This document shows, piece by piece, positions 38,181 through 48,745 of a DNA stretch of 64,000 nucleotides. Under the pieces are notes generated by a model. That model ran no database searches and was not told the origin of the DNA. It saw only the letters and a program-made list of their open reading frames with translations. How positions within the stretch are numbered: the stretch's first letter is position 1; each line of letters begins with the position of its first letter. The position numbers were made by a program, and so were the translations under genes. The stretch is taken from contig JALMGJ010000006.1 of assembly GCA_023362775.1 (NCBI GenBank), forward strand, positions 54,489,501-54,553,500. Direction: 5' to 3'. Source of the DNA: Charina bottae. Its lineage: Eukaryota > Chordata > Lepidosauria > Squamata > Charinaidae.

Positions 38181-38686
38181 CTGAAAGATTAAAAAAGAAA
38201 GTAACCTCAGATAACAAAGAAGGTAAGTTTCTTTTCTTAACAACTGGAAAGAAGGTGTGAACAGTATGTTCAGGAGCAGAAAATGGTTCTTTATGTTTCA
38301 AGCATAGGAATTTTTCCTTCAAAAATATGTTTCTGTTTTAATATATCCATGTATGCCCATGTATAGGGTATCCATGTATATCCATGAATAGTGAAACACA
38401 GGATAGAGAAGAGGGGATCCATGTGTTGCAAGCATGTCATCATGTTTGAAAGTAGCTGCTCCCTAAAAAAGTTACTGTAAGTAAGAACTGTCATAATAAG
38501 AACCATTATAATCTGCACTGCTTTCAAGTGTACCTAAGTACAGTAATCAGTAGAATATATATCTACAGTATATAATATATTAAAATTCATATAAGTAATA
38601 TTTTCAGAAAATTAGGTTGGTTATCAATGGATGATCCTTGGCTTGAACTGAAAGGTTAGATTTATATGTGATGGGTTAGAGTAAGA

Positions 38687-38755
38687 GAAGGAAGGAAGGA
38701 AGGAAGGAAGGAAGGAAGGAAGGAAGGAAGGAAGGAAGGAAGGAAGGAAGGAAGT
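38687..38755 (+). repeat. (GGAA)n microsatellite in the last SLC16A7 intron
   Basis: About 17 GGAA units, 25 bp from the mariner-type MITE. Confidence 0.97.
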
Positions 38756-38780
38756 AAGTTCCCCTTAAAAAAAGATGGTA

Positions 38781-39152
38781 CAGGTAGTCCTCGACTTACA
38801 ACCACAATAAGGACCAGAAAATTCATTGATAAGCAGTGTAATCATTAAGTGAGGCATCCTGTGACCGCACCTGATTTCATGACATTTTTGGGGGTGGTCG
38901 TTAAGGTAATCACATGGTTCCCCATTGATTCTGCTTGTCGGAAGCCAGCTGGGAAGGCTGCAAATGGTGTTCACATGACCCTGGGACGCTGCAACTGTTG
39001 TAAATACATGCCAGTTGCCAAGTGCCCGAATTTTGATCGCATGACCACTGTGATGGTTGTAAGTGTGGGAACCAGTCATAAGTCACTTTTTTCAATGCTG
39101 TTGTAACTTCAAATGGTTGATAAATGAATGGTTGTAAGTCAAGGACTACCTG
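38781..39152. mobile_element. Tc1/mariner-type MITE with TA duplication, 372 bp
   Basis: The terminal inverted repeats CAGGTAGTCCTCGACTTACA and its complement (TGTAAGTC...GGACTACCTG) are flanked by TA on each side (38779-38780, 39153-39154). Internal CATGTGATT-like motifs occur in both orientations. There is no transposase frame. It lies in the last SLC16A7 intron, immediately beside a GGAA microsatellite. Confidence 0.85.
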
Positions 39153-39484
39153 TATCAGTTATGCCCAATCCTTCTGAGTGAATGGCTGAGTGAAAAGAGG
39201 AAGTGGGAGGAAGAGAAACATTTGTGCTGCCCTATGGCTTTCTTTTGGATGCCACAGTAGCAGAGAGAACGTAATGTGGTGTACATCATTCTGTTATCAC
39301 TGATGCGGATGTCATCAGCTGGCCATTGTGTGGGAAGTTGCCATTGCCATTTTGCTGCAGCTTGGGGAGACTGGACAACAAGGTTGCAGTTGGATACTAT
39401 CTATTCAGAACTACTTTAAGATTTCAAATATAACCCAACAATATGATGGCTTAGTGTTACAGGGTCACTAAAAGCCACCGCAGT

Positions 39485-39600
39485 GATAAGATTTATTTAT
39501 TTAACTTCTACCTGCCACAATCAGAATGGATTCTCAGTGGCTTACAATACATCCATAAAAATAAAATAAAACACCCATGATATTATACAAATAAAAACCA
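39485..39600 (-). mobile_element. Short LINE 3' tail fragment in the last SLC16A7 intron
   Basis: ATTTATTTATTTAACTTCTA and CAGTGGCTTACAATACATCC resemble complements of CR1/L2 3' UTRs (GTAAGCCACTG, then TAAATAAAT). The fragment is diverged. Confidence 0.45.
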
Positions 39601-41738
39601 AGCAACCCCCAAATATGTATTCATCAATCAATAACTGATGGTATCAATTAATTCCCCAAAGACTTTCCAAATTAACTTGGTTTTTAATAGCTTGTGGAAA
39701 GCCAACAATGTTACAAGTAAACTAAATAATGGGTGGTGTTCTACTCAATGTAGAGTTCTCATCCTTTTAATAAAGCTCTTTGCCAGAAAGGGAAGAGTGA
39801 ATGTAAGAAAAGATCAGTAGAAGGTTGAGGCAGAGCATAGGAACACAGGAAGATGCCTTATTCTTAGTCTAACTTTTACTCTAATTAGTACAATATTACC
39901 TACAATGACCAGCAGCAGTTCTCCAGAGTTACAGGCAGGAGTTTTTGCAGCTTTATCTAGATACCAAAGACTAAACAAGAGACCTCTCCATGCATAGCAT
40001 GTTCTCCACCACTGAGATATGACAGAGGTTGGGAACTTTTCATGTAACATTTGAAGCATTACTGATAAATCTAAAAAACACATTTACCTAGAAATTCAGT
40101 AGGCTTACTTATCCCAATGAATCCAATAGATTTGATTTCTAAATCAAACAGCAGCTTTGACCTGTTTGAGGGTTTGATCATTGTTAAATGTACACATCGT
40201 GGATTCACTCCACTAGGTGGCAGACTGAGAGCTTCTGTAAGGAATTTGTTCTCAAAGGAAAATCTCCTCAACACTAGGGCAATTAATTAGAAGTGCTTTT
40301 TCAATGCAAGCATGCCTAGTCTTTGCTTTATTGACGTATTATATTATCAAAAAGAAAATATAGGCTAGGGCAAATTAAATATTTAATTTCTGTCCCTTGC
40401 ATCAATGACAAAAATGGTATCTTCTAAGTATATGGTAGATTGATTCTGTCTATATACAGTTGGCAGTAATCTCACATATGCCACATATATAATAATGGTA
40501 AGACAACTGAAGAGGAATCCAAGATCCTGCAGATCAAAATAATGAAGAATAGTAGCACCTTAAAAGGGGATTTGATAAATCCAAACTGGCATTTAAAAAG
40601 TAATGAGGATTTGGAGGGCATCCAAAGAGATCAAACCCATGCCTCGCCCAATGAGTACATCTGTGCACTCATTGTAAATATATGAACTAAGAGAAATCTG
40701 TGCACTCAAAGTCCTAGACGCATTGTTGCACTTGCTCAGATTTATGGACTGCATTGATGCAAAAAGATTTCCAGACATTCACAATGTGCATACAAACAGG
40801 CAGAAAAGACAAGCCAGCCTACGTGGGGTGAACTATTGGGTGCAACCCCACTTCCTGCTCATATACAGATTTAAGGAATGAACTTTTTTTTAAAAAAACT
40901 ATTGTTTATGTTAACTTTCTGATGGACGTGCCATCACCTTTATATGAATAATGATAAACACTGCCTATAGTTTCCTCTCCTCTTGTCTGTCTGCCTGCAA
41001 CTACTACCTGGTCACTGTTAGAACAGCTATAGTTTCATTAAATAGCCATTTGCTCTAGTCAACAAGTGGCTAGGAATTCTGGGAGCTGCAGGCCCAACAA
41101 ATGTGAAGGCACCAGATTGGGGAGGGCTGACTAGAGTCTTCATAGTAGAGTCTTGAGAACTGGGTGGTCTGTAAATTTGAGTAAATAAACAATATAGTAA
41201 ATCATATGTGCTAACAGTATTTTAAAAATGCCTTAGCAACACTCAGATATAGCCTAGGAACAAGAAGAAAGTCAGAAGTCTTAATTCTACAAAGGTAGAT
41301 GGGTAGAGGTGTACACCTCACTGCCGAGAACTATGTACCTTGAGTTCTTTGCAGGCAAGGCAGAAAATAATTCTTGCTAATAGTAATAATAACAAGGAGG
41401 GAAGGAGGTACAGATGGTTTGATGTTAAGGAGAAGAGAACCTTCTTTAATGAGAAGGAGCAATCAATTGAAAGGTAGGATCTATTGGAAGGAGGATAGGC
41501 ACAGGAAGTAGGTTGGACATTCTAAATATAGTAACTGTTTATACTGACAGGAGAAAAAAAAAACATATTGCTAGAGGTTTTGCCCAGGAAGCAGTAGAAA
41601 TGGAATGAAATGGTTGGGAACAAAATTGCATATCCTGGCCTGAAGTAACCAGCCAATCTTTTGGGTACACATTCTTATTATACAAATAGTATAACATGTC
41701 AAATGTATCATCATCACCTTCATCATCCCCATACTTAC

Positions 41739-42551
41739 CTCCCATAGGTGGGCCTAAAAGAACAGGGCAGCACTCCACAATTGTGACCAGTCCTACCGCA
41801 CTGGAGAATCTCGAAGCACCAACAAGATCCGTCAATGTCTCAAAAAGGACACTGCTAACCATGCCAAATGCAAGTCCAAAAAGTACAGCATACACAACCA
41901 GGCCTGTATAGGTTTCAGCCAATGGGCACAGGATGTGGCAGACCCCATTGTACAAAACAGCAAAACTAAAGAAATACTGGATTTTGGGCCGGATGTATTT
42001 GGAGTTTGCAATTAAGCCCATTGATGGCCTGGCAAACATATCTACAAAAGCTAGGATAGAGAGTAAAAAAGCTGCTGAATATTCATCAATTCCTTTGTGC
42101 TTGGCATAAGGAGCTAAGAATACAATTGGGGCAAAGAAGCCAAGAAACATGATAACGTTTCCAGACAAATAAATCAAAAAGCCCCTGTGTTTGAAGAGGG
42201 ATAAATCTAAGTATTTGTTGATGGTTTCCCAGGCTGATTTCTTGTCATTCTTGTGAAAAGCAGGATCTCCATTTCCTTTTTCCACATCTTTTTTGATGGC
42301 CTGCACAGGTCTTGGTCCAACGGGCCTCATAAGTGACCCAGCCACACAGCAATTTAAAAGAAGTCCTCCCAGAATGAGGAAACTTCCCTTCCAACCAAAA
42401 GCATTAAAAAGAAACTGATTGAGGGGTGCCAGAGTACTTAGAAAGACCGGACTTCCAGCCATGGCCAGTCCATTAGCAATGGGACGCTTTTTATAAAAAT
42501 ATTTGCCAATCATCGTCAAGGCAGGTTGCAAGTTGAAAGCCAAACCCAAGC
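41739..42551 (-). CDS. SLC16A7: SLC16A7 (MCT2) large central coding exon, 813 bp
   Basis: This exon encodes about 271 residues, from [20 protein letters not shown] to [14 protein letters not shown], spanning TM4 to TM11 including the cytosolic TM6-TM7 loop. The sequence is closer to MCT2 than to MCT1, for example in [25 protein letters not shown] and SKYIRP. The TM8 segment [14 protein letters not shown] keeps the Asp and Arg that are essential for transport in MCT1. [13 protein letters not shown], a substrate-pocket region in MCT1, is also intact. The acceptor is TTTTAG at 42552 and the donor G|GTAAGT at 41738. There are no internal stops. The exon is followed by a 3.6 kb intron and preceded by a 1.8 kb intron. 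It looks like a functional, conserved gene. Confidence 0.96.
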
Positions 42552-44273
42552 CTAAAATAATGGGCAGAAAAAAATAGAGCATTACTGCATTTAATACACA
42601 GCAACAATCCTCTCTAATCAATCAAAATTGCCTCTCCCATCTCCCCCTGCCCAAATGTGAAAATGCCAACCTGTAATTCAGATATTTCAAAAGAGCCACT
42701 GGCCCTGGCAAATAAATGCAAATAGTCATTGCTTCCCACATGCTTTAATGTCACCGATATGCCACACTACATTTCATTCACTCATTTTCTTCTATGGCGA
42801 TGCAATAAAAGCAAAAGCTTTAGCAATGGGCAATCCATGTTAGAGACAACAGAATGACAGAGGAACAATGATAACCTTGAGGACACTGTTTGTATATTTT
42901 ACTATGCTACAATCCAATTTGCTCTTGGTTCATTTCACAGAAGTTATTAAATGTCACCTTTTCTATAAGAAGGGCGGATTTTAGAAGTCTAAATCCTCTG
43001 CCTTTAGCTTTATCCTTTACTTAGGTTTGAATAGGAACACATAAAATAAGCTTCAAATAATTAATATACATGGGCTATTACACAGCAAATGCTACCCTCA
43101 GTTTTCACCATGAGGTCTGGAAATACACAGGTATTTTTCTCTACGCAGAGATACAAGGATCTCTGCAGGTAGAGCAGAAGGGACAGGCCCAAGCATGCAA
43201 GCAGTCCATTCACCCCAGACATCCTTATATAACATTAGACACAAGAACACAGGGGAACCCCATTTCCCCCCCTATTCTACCATCCTCTGTTATTAAAGGC
43301 AATTTTGTGAAAAAAAATAACTTACATATGCTACTGTTTGTGATAATGAAACACTGCAAGTGCTTTGTTTTGTCTCAGGTATGTGCTAATAACATGCCCT
43401 GTCATTTCCTAAGCCAACTTCATTTTTCAACTCTAACTGTCATAGCCACTCAGCACGGTTGTTATAGATCTTTCTGTGGATAGAATGGTGTGCCAAAATG
43501 TGTTCCGCATTGACTTGATCTGAATACCTCCTATGGGGCTTTAGACAACCAAGTCACTCTGGCTGGAGCTGATGTACACAGGCTAAACAGCTGACTGTCT
43601 GTGCTGCACAAATTGCTAAAAAAGGCAATCAGTTTAATATGAATCTTGGAGCTGATTATGATCCAACTTGGCTAAACTGTGTATTTGGAATGACACAAAA
43701 ATTATGACTATAACGTCCAACATATCACTCATCAATTGGTCAAACAATCATCATATGTGGACCAGTGACTGTTGTACAAGTATGTCCAGTAAGAAGGTTG
43801 CTCCAACCTTCCAGAAAGTAGCTGATCAGGAAAAAAGCCACCAATAATTTTTTGAATATGATTATAAAGCTATCAATGCTTTTAACTTTGAGAATTCAGT
43901 GAAAAGGACATTCCATTAACAGGGACCACACAATATGTCTTCTATCTGGGCTTCAGTACATTGTTTCATTGCATCTAAGGCTGCTTTAGACCTTTTCAGT
44001 TAGAACTGCCTGTTCTCCAAACTCCCTAATATGCCACTTTAAGAATTAAACCCATAACTTGGTAAAGGGCAGTGGGTGTTTTGGCATATTAACTAAACTG
44101 TGAAATCTTTCTAAGGATACCTGCAGGGTAGAATGATGAGAAGCTAAAAGGACCTGTATAAAATTGAAAGTCAATGATTATGATAAATACTGTCAGGAAC
44201 CAATCAATTATTCTCCTGTAATTACAAAGCATTGCAGAAAGATTTATGCAAAAACTACATCCTAAGTTGAAGG

Positions 44274-44306
<33 letters not shown>

Positions 44307-44378
44307 GATACAGATATCCAAAGATGCATGCTGAAGGAGAACATTGGGAAAACAAATGGAAGAATATTGTTATATTAC
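42552..44378 (-). other. SLC16A7 intron between the 144-bp and 813-bp exons
   Basis: This 1.8 kb intron has donor GTAATA and acceptor TTTTAG on the minus strand. A short (ATCA)n run lies at 44276-44306. Nothing else is recognised; open frames inside it show no protein-family signature. Confidence 0.85.
44276..44306 (+). repeat. (ATCA)n short repeat
   Basis: Seven ATCA units, 73 bp from the donor of the 144-bp exon. Confidence 0.95.
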
Positions 44379-44522
44379 CTCCAATTACACCGACACATAT
44401 GTAAAGTTGCAAGACGCTGTTGCAGAACGAAGAGGCAATCATTCCAAATGAAGCCAGAATCCCCCCAGCAATCATGATTGGCCTACTGCCATATTTGTTC
44501 ACCAAAATACTGCTTACAGGGC
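44379..44522 (-). CDS. SLC16A7: SLC16A7 (MCT2) internal coding exon, 144 bp
   Basis: This exon encodes about 48 residues covering the end of TM2 to TM3 of a proton-coupled monocarboxylate transporter, a plasma-membrane carrier of lactate, pyruvate and ketone bodies. It reads [15 protein letters not shown] and ends in GVIGG, matching the MCT1/MCT2 family; the downstream exons point to MCT2. The acceptor is a pyrimidine tract ending CCACAG just above 44522; the donor is G|GTAATA just below 44379. It starts and ends in phase 1, fitting the next exon. From memory, 144 bp is the usual size of this exon in SLC16A genes. The preceding exon with the start codon and the conserved DGGWGW-type motif is not found between here and 64000. 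Confidence 0.93.
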
Positions 44523-44990
44523 CTGTGGAAAGGAAAAACAAAAACAAAAATTGAGCTACTTTCTGAAGATTAAAATATGAGCAAGGATCTTTTCAGTGAC
44601 TGAAATAAAGACTTTATGCTTAGCCCACAAAATGTTGAGTATACTGTATGCTCATTAACATCACTCACTATTTACACAACATCAGACAAGTAATATGCCC
44701 CACAGAGGTGAACAGAAAGGCCCAAGTGTACATATAATATGGCAACCCAATCTATGTAGGCCTGAGCCTTGCATACAGCAGGATGAAGCAATTGGATACA
44801 TTCAGCACTATGAGATATCTGTCTGTGGCCAACTTCCCTCCTCTAGTCCCATGGCAGAGTAGTTATACTGGCACCCTGAGAAGTGTTCCGTCAAAGACCT
44901 TACTGTCTATTAGTGATAATAAGACTTTTGGCTGTGTGCCACTTTGCCTCTTTTCCCATTGCACAGGGTTGAACACTATTAGCTGTAGCC

Positions 44991-45011
44991 CCTCCTCCTC
45001 CTCCTCCTCCT
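44991..45011 (+). repeat. (CTC)n short repeat
   Basis: Seven CTC/TCC units in a pyrimidine-rich stretch. Confidence 0.9.
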
Positions 45012-45844
45012 TTCTGCCCCAAAGGGTGACTTACAACTAGGTGCTTAAGATGCTTAAGTTAAGGCAGGGTGTCTGAATTGAAGAGGTATTGACTCGAGTG
45101 GCATGTATATTTGGATTTGCTTTAGGCAGCACAATGGCTCGGGATGGTACAGAATGAATCTTTCTCTATTTGCTCCTTCAGTGATCTGCCGGAGTGGTTC
45201 TTTCTTCAGGCAAAGGAGTGATAAATAGACCCAGCTGCATCTCAACATACAGATTGACAAAATAAGCTTAGTTATTTCTGCACATAAAACCACTCTGATT
45301 GGCATGAAGAGTGCACAGCTGAAATGGGTGTGCTAAATATCCAGACTAGCCTGCTGTCAGACACATTTGGAAAACTTTCCCTACCGTATTCTGCTTTCTC
45401 GGAATACAACAGTATTATCAGTCTCAGCTTTGTATGCATTACATTAAGTTACTATCCATACAAAAAAGAAGAAATGAATTTTAAAAAATCAGAGGAGTGT
45501 AACATTTAAAGATAACCCTGAAAATGACTCTAGAATAAAGTGAAATGTCAAACACTGCATTTGATTTTACAGAAAACCAACTGATGTGTCATTTAAGGTA
45601 TGGGCTTTACATTAATCTCACCCCTCCTAGACAAAGAACCACCTTAATACTTCCACTATAGGAAGTTAAGTAAACTCTACTGTAGCTTGTGCTTACAGAA
45701 GGTCCTTCTTTATGATGCAAGTTGACCATTCCTGAATTTTAAACTCTTCTTTAAGGGTACTATGGACACTACTACATGGGCCAAATGCTCCTTGGAATGC
45801 TGTATTCATAAAGAATCAGCAGAATCTTCCCAATATACTTTTTT

Positions 45845-45895
45845 ATTGCTTCTTGACCTTTTGGCTAAGATCAAGTGCAGTATCAGTTTAATATA
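45845..45895 (+). pseudogene. U2 snRNA pseudogene, 5' fragment
   Basis: The sequence closely matches the 5' end of U2 snRNA, including CCTTTTGGCTAAGATCAAGT (the U6-pairing and branch-point region) and AGTTTAATAT. About ten bases between two TATC repeats (the branch-point recognition section) are missing, and a few C-to-T changes are present. It stops soon after stem IIa, so it is a truncated retropseudogene and cannot make U2. Confidence 0.85.
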
Positions 45896-46765
45896 CTTTT
45901 TCAGACAAACTATTATGTTTCATTGTCTCATTAAACCAAAATCCCTAATTTAGTAAACTACAGTGTGAATGGACTGTTTGCTAGTATAAACAATCACTTT
46001 GTTCCAGTTTCACTCCATCTTTCAATCAAGCAGGTAAACACACCAGAACACATAATCTGAATTGGAGATTACAGCTAAAATAAGCAAAGAAGTCAGATTG
46101 TCAGCTAGTGATTTCAAAACAGAGTTTGAACCTGACTTTGGATGCACTAATCCATAATTCTGAGGACTGACATTAAAACAAGTGATCATATTGATTGTTG
46201 CCCCACTAGGAAAGAGAAAAGCACAAGGCCCATAAATAAATGGATTATTTAGGACAACAGTAAAGAGAGTTGCTGCAGCATGAAAATGGCAGCTTGTTAC
46301 ATGACACAGACCCAGGTATTATTCATTTTGGACAAAGATGTCATTGATATTCTGCCACGTGGGACACTCCCGTTATGGCACTAGGAAGAGTATCTCATGC
46401 AATAACTGAGAATAGAACAGGCTGTGTGAACTAGCACAGTGCTTGTTCATAACGTGGTTTCTAACCCAGGCATTGCTACAGGAAATACTTTCACTTTCAG
46501 GTGTAGTGTAGCAACAGGATGAGGCCATAGGATGATAGGATGGAGGTCTCTCCCCCAAACCCTCTGGGTCTTCAGACCCTGCCTTTGCTTTCTGCCCTGG
46601 GTAGCAACTTGGTAGTTCTCCTGTCCTCCAAGGCAGTACCTCAGGTAACTCACAGTGTATGTGTGAGAGAGGTTTCCCACACCTGCTGCCTTTCTGGCAA
46701 ATAAAGGGGTAAAAATGAAAATGAAACAATTGCTATAGTGCCACCTCTTGGCTTTCTGACTAGAG

Positions 46766-46886
46766 CAGTGTTTCTCAACCTTAGCAACTTTAAAATGTGT
46801 GGACTTCAACTCCCAGCATCACTGGCTAGGGAATTCTGGGAGTTGAAGTCCACACATCTTAAAGTTGCTGAGGTTGAGAAACACTG
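46766..46886. mobile_element. hAT-type hairpin MITE, 121 bp, with 8-bp target duplication
   Basis: The element starts CAGTGTTTCTCAACC and ends with the complement, and is almost a full hairpin (ACTTCAACTCCCAG near the centre pairs with CTGGGAGTTGAAGT). It is flanked by GACTAGAG at 46758-46765 and 46887-46894. The CAGTG termini and 8-bp duplications are diagnostic of the hAT superfamily. It has no coding capacity. Confidence 0.92.
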
Positions 46887-47159
46887 GACTAGAGGTATCA
46901 GATTTTCTCACAAAATATAAAGAAAATAAATCAAACTTTATTTCAAAAATGAAAAAAATACATACAAATTACTTTTTAACTTTAACATGTTAAAATTGTA
47001 TATGCAGATCCAGATCAAGAGTATAGAGTTGCTCAATTTACAATGTATAGCAGCTGGTAAATTGGGCAAAGAGATATTTACTGCTATCTTGTGACTGGAT
47101 TTTTGCACTCTAGAGCTAATGAAATGTATTCCTCTTCTTTTTCAAGAAATGAGGAAGGA

Positions 47160-47260
47160 GTATTGTGTATGTTCGCTACCTTGAGTTATTTATAAAAAAT
47201 AATAAAGGCGGGAAATAAATAAATAAATAAACAAACATACATACATACATACATACATAG
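47160..47260 (+). mobile_element. SINE 3' tail with microsatellite
   Basis: GCTACCTTGAGTTATTTATA then AATAAAGGCGGGAAATAAAT is the tail of the SINE type at 58728, followed by (AAAT)n and (ACAT)n (47233-47259). The head is not recognised. Confidence 0.6.
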
Positions 47261-47465
47261 TTTTTTTTCAGCAAGATGCTAGTTCTGCTGTTATTCACCA
47301 AATGCCTGCAACCTTCAAAATCACGCAAAAATTGCAGTTAAAAAAATTGGCCTTTTTGCAATCAAATTTTGGTGGCCATATATGGGGTACTGAAGGAACC
47401 ACCCCTACAATAGGAAATCATCACAGGTGTTTCTGGGACTGCTAATTCAAAATATTAAATGAGCG

Positions 47466-47500
<35 letters not shown>
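47466..47500 (+). repeat. (TC)n microsatellite
   Basis: TC dinucleotides with one TTT interruption. Confidence 0.95.
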
Positions 47501-47501
<1 letters not shown>

Positions 47502-48024
47502 GAAAGATTGAGAAAGAAAGCGAGGAATATTACTATTTTACTGATCATATAAACCATTGTTTCCAGCAGGGGCTTGCAGGTGTGATCACACTACAATTGC
47601 CATCATCAACCACTTATAGGGCTGATGGCAGCTGTAGGCCAGGAAAAGCATCTACAGGTTCAAAAATGATGACTGTCCAGATAATTGGATTTGCAAAGAA
47701 TCGTGCATCTTCTTTAAGAGTTTAAAATTAGTCTTATGCCTAGTTGTCAAATACATAAAGTCATGTACATTTATATTACGAACATGTAGTCAAGCTTATA
47801 ATTGCTATGCACAAATGCAATTGCACATTTAACAATTTCTATTATTTGTTAAAAGGTTATTTGTTATAATGGTCTAGTCTGCCACTTTATATAAGCTAAC
47901 TTTTATTTTTTGGAAGAATCATGCCATTATGTGTCTTTGGCATGCCCAGTCAACAACCTTACTTTGAAATAAGAGGCAAGTTTACTGTTCTTCATTTGAC
48001 CCCATTCCCCAAACTGCTTGAGTA

Positions 48025-48628
48025 TGTTAAAGTTATTTGGTAAAGTTATTCTATGCAGAATCAAACACATGGCATTTTCTACACTATGAATCTGGCCTGA
48101 AAGTGGAAAATTCCAAGCCCCTCTGCTGTAGCTCGTAAATAACAGGTGCTTGTCTATCTAGCCAAAACAAAACGTTATCAGTTCTTTCCCATGAGAATAG
48201 AATCTCGAGGGAAAGCCAATATGCAACACCGCCACCCCATGACGGTTTATAGTAAGTACAACAACTGTAAGCTGAAAAAGTAACCTTAGCCCATTTTAGC
48301 CAATCAGAATTCTGAACCAAGGGTATAATTTCAGCTATGAACCATGGGTATTCATCTCACTTATGTTCTTCCTATGCTTTCTCTATGTAGACTGCTATCT
48401 ACATGTACTTGTATCTGAACTGTAACTATGCCTGGTCTTTGCACAGACCATGATGCTTTCTTTCCATTCTGGTGATGGAACTCTGCGTATGCTTTGTTTT
48501 TCCTTTTTGCAATAATGCACCATACATCCATTATTGCCTTATGCTATCAATAAAGATATTGTTAGCCTTACAACACGTTGTTTGGATTACTTCAAGCCTG
48601 GAACCCCATTAGCCACCATCACCTCACA
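48025..48628 (+). repeat. 5' LTR of Ty1/copia retrotransposon
   Basis: This 604-bp LTR begins TGTTAAAG and ends ACCTCACA (TG...CA ends). It is preceded by the 5-bp target duplication GAGTA at 48020-48024. Promoter-like elements are a CCAAT box near 48300, a TATA-like GGGTATAATT at 48321-48330, and an AATAAA poly(A) signal at 48549-48554. By eye it differs from the 3' LTR at only two positions (an A/G in AAACACATGG and a G/A in CAGGTGCTTG). Confidence 0.95.
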
Positions 48629-48642
48629 GGTTATGGGCCCAG
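48629..48642 (+). promoter_or_regulatory. Copia primer-binding site for an initiator tRNA-Met fragment
   Basis: Directly after the 5' LTR, GGTTATGGGCCCAG is complementary to CTGGGCCCATAACC, the anticodon arm of eukaryotic initiator tRNA-Met (anticodon CAU inside). Drosophila copia is known to prime minus-strand DNA synthesis from a half-tRNA cut in this arm rather than from the tRNA 3' end. The position and 14-nt match imply the same priming mode here. Confidence 0.85.
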
Positions 48643-48745
48643 AGAGAAATTTGTGTTTTCTTTGCTGCGCTGGATCTGGCTGTAAAAAGGGGTTTGTTTT
48701 TGAGGCTGCATTTTGGAGTAAACGTGTTTTTCTTGAGTGGTCAGT

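Larger units (their letters stand above)
38181..41738 (-). other. SLC16A7 intron between the 813-bp and last coding exons
   Basis: This 3.6 kb intron has GT...AG borders on the minus strand. It contains a GGAA microsatellite, a mariner-type MITE (38781-39152), a short LINE tail near 39485-39600 and part of an old repeat near 41060-41125. No other conserved coding sequence was seen. Confidence 0.85.

Noticed and set aside
43070..43483. 137-codon frame in an SLC16A7 intron
   Set aside because: Antisense to the gene, no domain, and no sign of conservation visible.
48084..48320. 78-codon minus-strand frame, repeated at 52836-53072
   Set aside because: It lies in the copia LTRs, so the duplication is simply the two LTRs; one residue differs because of an LTR substitution. 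No domain.
48737..48745. Upstream GTG start for the copia Gag frame
   Set aside because: The ATG at 48746 is in frame three codons later and gives a typical copia Gag N-terminus.
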